Shown piece by piece: positions 62,455-64,000 of a stretch of DNA of 64,000 nt. The stretch's first letter is position 1; every line of letters begins with the position of its first letter. The translations under genes were made by a program, and so were the position numbers. The stretch comes from Stenomitos rutilans HA7619-LM2 (GTDB lineage Bacteria; Cyanobacteriota; Cyanobacteriia; Leptolyngbyales; Leptolyngbyaceae): NCBI GenBank assembly GCA_019358945.1, contig JAHHIE010000030.1, forward strand, positions 1 through 64,000. The letters run 5' to 3'. The notes under the pieces were generated by a model that worked only from the letters and a program-made list of their open reading frames with translations, was not told where the DNA came from and did not search any database.

Positions 62455-63830
62455 AGCCACCCGTTGTCATCATTCTCAGCGAGAGCAGCACGGCGATCGC
62501 GCGGCAAATCCAAACAGCCCTACCCATCACTACGATTTATGGATTAGCCGAGCGCACGCAAACGGTCGATGTGTCCTACACCAAATTTGGCGACACAGTA
62601 CGAGAACTCTTTAGCAACGGCACGCCGCTTATTGGCATTTGTGCAGCAGGAATCCTGATCCGATCGCTGGCTTCCCTACTCACCGACAAACGAGCCGAAC
62701 CTCCTGTCATTGCCGTTGCAGAAGATGGAAGCGCTGTCGTGCCGCTTTTGGGTGGCTTAACAGGTGCGAATGAATTGGCAACCGCGATCGCCCATGCGCT
62801 GAAAACCAGAGCCGCCATCACCGCTACCGGACAACTCCGCTTCAACGTGGTCTTGGAAGCCCCACCATCTGGCTATCGGCTCATCAATCCCAACCATGCC
62901 AAAGCCTTTACGTCTGATCTCATTGCTGGAGCCACCGTAACGCTCATCGGTGATGCGCCCTGGTTGAGTGAAAGCAATCTTCCTTTTCGTCCAGAGAGTA
63001 CACACACGATCGAAGTAACCGATCACGCTAGCACGGGTAGCGCCACCCATCTGATCTATCAACCTGTTTCAGTGCGAGGCAAGTTGGCGATCGTGGGAAC
63101 AGGCCCCGGAGCCGCTGAGTGGATGTCACCAGAAACCAAAGCCATTCTGCAAGCCGCCACAGATTTAGTCGGTTACAAAACCTACTTAGATTTAGTGGGC
63201 ACCTTTGCTCAAGGAAAACGGCACGAATCGGATAATCGGGTAGAACTCGATCGGGCCCGTCAAGCGCTGGATCTTGCCGCCGAAGGTCGATCGGTCGCAG
63301 TCGTCTCTTCGGGCGATCCGGGTATTTATGCGATGGCAAGTGCCGTATTTGAAGTGATCGATCGTGAAGCCAACCCCACCTGGGAAACGATTGACATTCA
63401 TGTTGCACCTGGAATTTCCGCGATGCAAGCCGCCGCCGCCGCGATCGGCGCTCCCCTGGGTCATGACTTCTGTGCCATTTCCCTTTCCGACATTCTCAAA
63501 CCCTGGTCAGTGATTGAGCAACGCATTGCTTTCGCCGCTCAAGCTGATTTTGCGATCACGTTCTATAATCCTGTTTCCAAACAGCGAACGTGGCAACTGG
63601 ACAAGGCAAAAGAAATTTTGATGCAATGGCGATCGCCCGAAACGCCTGTGGTTCTGGCTCGCAATCTTGGGCGATCGGGTCAATCAGTCCACGTCAAACC
63701 CCTTGCAGAACTAGCCTCAACCGATGCCGATATGCGAACGGTATTGCTCATTGGTTCTAGCAAAACACGCATGATAGAGCGATCAGATGGTGGGGTTTGG
63801 GTCTACACGCCACGCCACTATGAGGGATAA
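62451..63830 (+). CDS. cobJ: Precorrin-3B C17-methyltransferase with N-terminal CbiG-like domain
   Basis: Fusion of 459 residues. Residues about 1-125 resemble CbiG N-terminal domain (TPLIGICAAGILIRSLASLL, PPVIAVAEDGSAVVPLLGG), 125-205 its middle part, and 210-455 the CobJ/CbiH methylase: LAIVGTGPGAAEWMSPETKA, VVSSGDPGIYAMASAVFEV, HVAPGISAMQAAAAAIGAPL and LARNLGRSGQSV. CobJ methylates C17 with ring contraction. No CbiG C-terminal domain is seen. CbiG opens the lactone in the anaerobic route, so its presence beside CobG (aerobic route) is notable; such fusions are known in cyanobacteria. Last gene of the operon in the window. Confidence 0.92.
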   Translation: MKPPVVIILSESSTAIARQIQTALPITTIYGLAERTQTVDVSYTKFGDTVRELFSNGTPLIGICAAGILIRSLASLLTDKRAEPPVIAVAEDGSAVVPLLGGLTGANELATAIAHALKTRAAITATGQLRFNVVLEAPPSGYRLINPNHAKAFTSDLIAGATVTLIGDAPWLSESNLPFRPESTHTIEVTDHASTGSATHLIYQPVSVRGKLAIVGTGPGAAEWMSPETKAILQAATDLVGYKTYLDLVGTFAQGKRHESDNRVELDRARQALDLAAEGRSVAVVSSGDPGIYAMASAVFEVIDREANPTWETIDIHVAPGISAMQAAAAAIGAPLGHDFCAISLSDILKPWSVIEQRIAFAAQADFAITFYNPVSKQRTWQLDKAKEILMQWRSPETPVVLARNLGRSGQSVHVKPLAELASTDADMRTVLLIGSSKTRMIERSDGGVWVYTPRHYEG

Positions 63831-64000
63831 GGGATGAAGGCTAAAGGCTAAAGTTTGATCTGCTTCCCTGGCTCTCCTGCTTCCCCTGCTCCCTCCGCTT
63901 CCCCAGAATTGCTATACGATCGGAAGTCTCATGGGGCAAAATGGTAGGGTACTGCTGCTACGTCCAGGAGAACTGCTGGGTTTTGAGGATGTCTTATGTC
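63831..64000 (+). other. Window end: repeats and a possible partial reading frame
   Basis: GGCTAAA heptads at 63839-63852 are the inverse of the TTTAGCC heptads in the riboswitch. A pyrimidine-rich simple stretch (CTTCCCCTGCTCCCTCCGC) follows. An open frame from ATG 63931 runs to the window edge (23 codons); it may be the start of a gene but cannot be identified. Confidence 0.35.

Overview
The window is chromosomal DNA of a beta-cyanobacterium, probably filamentous or at least of Leptolyngbya/Nostoc-like gene content. The evidence is the very frequent HIP1 octamer GCGATCGC, a beta-carboxysome ccmK2-K1-L-M-N-O cluster, an NDH-1 CO2-uptake operon, Ycf66 and fibrillin-like proteins, a PatA-type chemotaxis operon, and 7-bp tandem repeats (STRR type) in many gaps. 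No rRNA, tRNA, CRISPR array, prophage or intact insertion sequence was recognised.

Layout. (1) 0.6-11.3 kb: a co-directional taxis operon of the pix/ptx/hmp type: PATAN response regulator, CheY, CheW, a large soluble chemoreceptor with GAF repeats, a CheA-REC hybrid kinase and a second CheW. (2) 11.3-12.4 kb: an A+T-richer accessory island with a HEAT-like protein next to an attC-like inverted repeat. (3) 12.4-25.5 kb: housekeeping and stress genes: MoxR ATPase, DUF1361 protein, CPA-type antiporter, a delta-9 desaturase divergent from an unusual TetR regulator, two ferritin-like proteins, SnoaL-like and PNPOx-like proteins, the sulfate-binding protein SbpA and a GspF/PilC protein. (4) 25.5-35.4 kb: MoeB-rhodanese with a JAMM protease (sulfur-carrier chemistry), two abutting gene wrecks, a sugar-binding lipoprotein, a YihY/BrkB protein, an SH3 protein, two glycosyltransferases and a PhyH-like dioxygenase. 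(5) 35.6-46 kb: the inorganic-carbon island, with ccmK2K1LMNO on the minus strand and ndhF4-ndhD4-cupB divergent on the plus strand. (6) 46-57 kb: fibrillin-like protein, Ycf66, 6-phosphogluconate dehydrogenase, a 1766-residue caspase-nSTAND-WD40 protein and glutathione peroxidase. (7) 56.3-63.8 kb: a cobalamin region, with cobL divergent from a B12-riboswitch-led operon cobG - methyltransferase-like gene - cobH - cobI - Uma2-like gene - cobJ.

How the parts work together. NDH-1 with CupB converts CO2 to bicarbonate in the cytosol. The carboxysome takes up bicarbonate; CcmM links Rubisco and carries a gamma-carbonic-anhydrase domain whose two regulatory cysteines are intact, and CcmN tethers this core to the shell. 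The cob operon makes the corrin ring under riboswitch control.

Most notable signals: a TetR regulator fused to what reads as a degenerate tyrosine-recombinase fold, with a perfect 17-bp repeated operator candidate; the caspase-nSTAND-WD40 protein; a B12 riboswitch whose output hairpin pairs with the Shine-Dalgarno sequence of a TTG-started cobG; heptad DNA repeats translated in frame as part of CobI and CheA; three 195-residue GAF repeats each keeping a Cys-His at the bilin-attachment position; and an internal ribosome site in ccmM. All calls are from reading the sequence; no database search was run.
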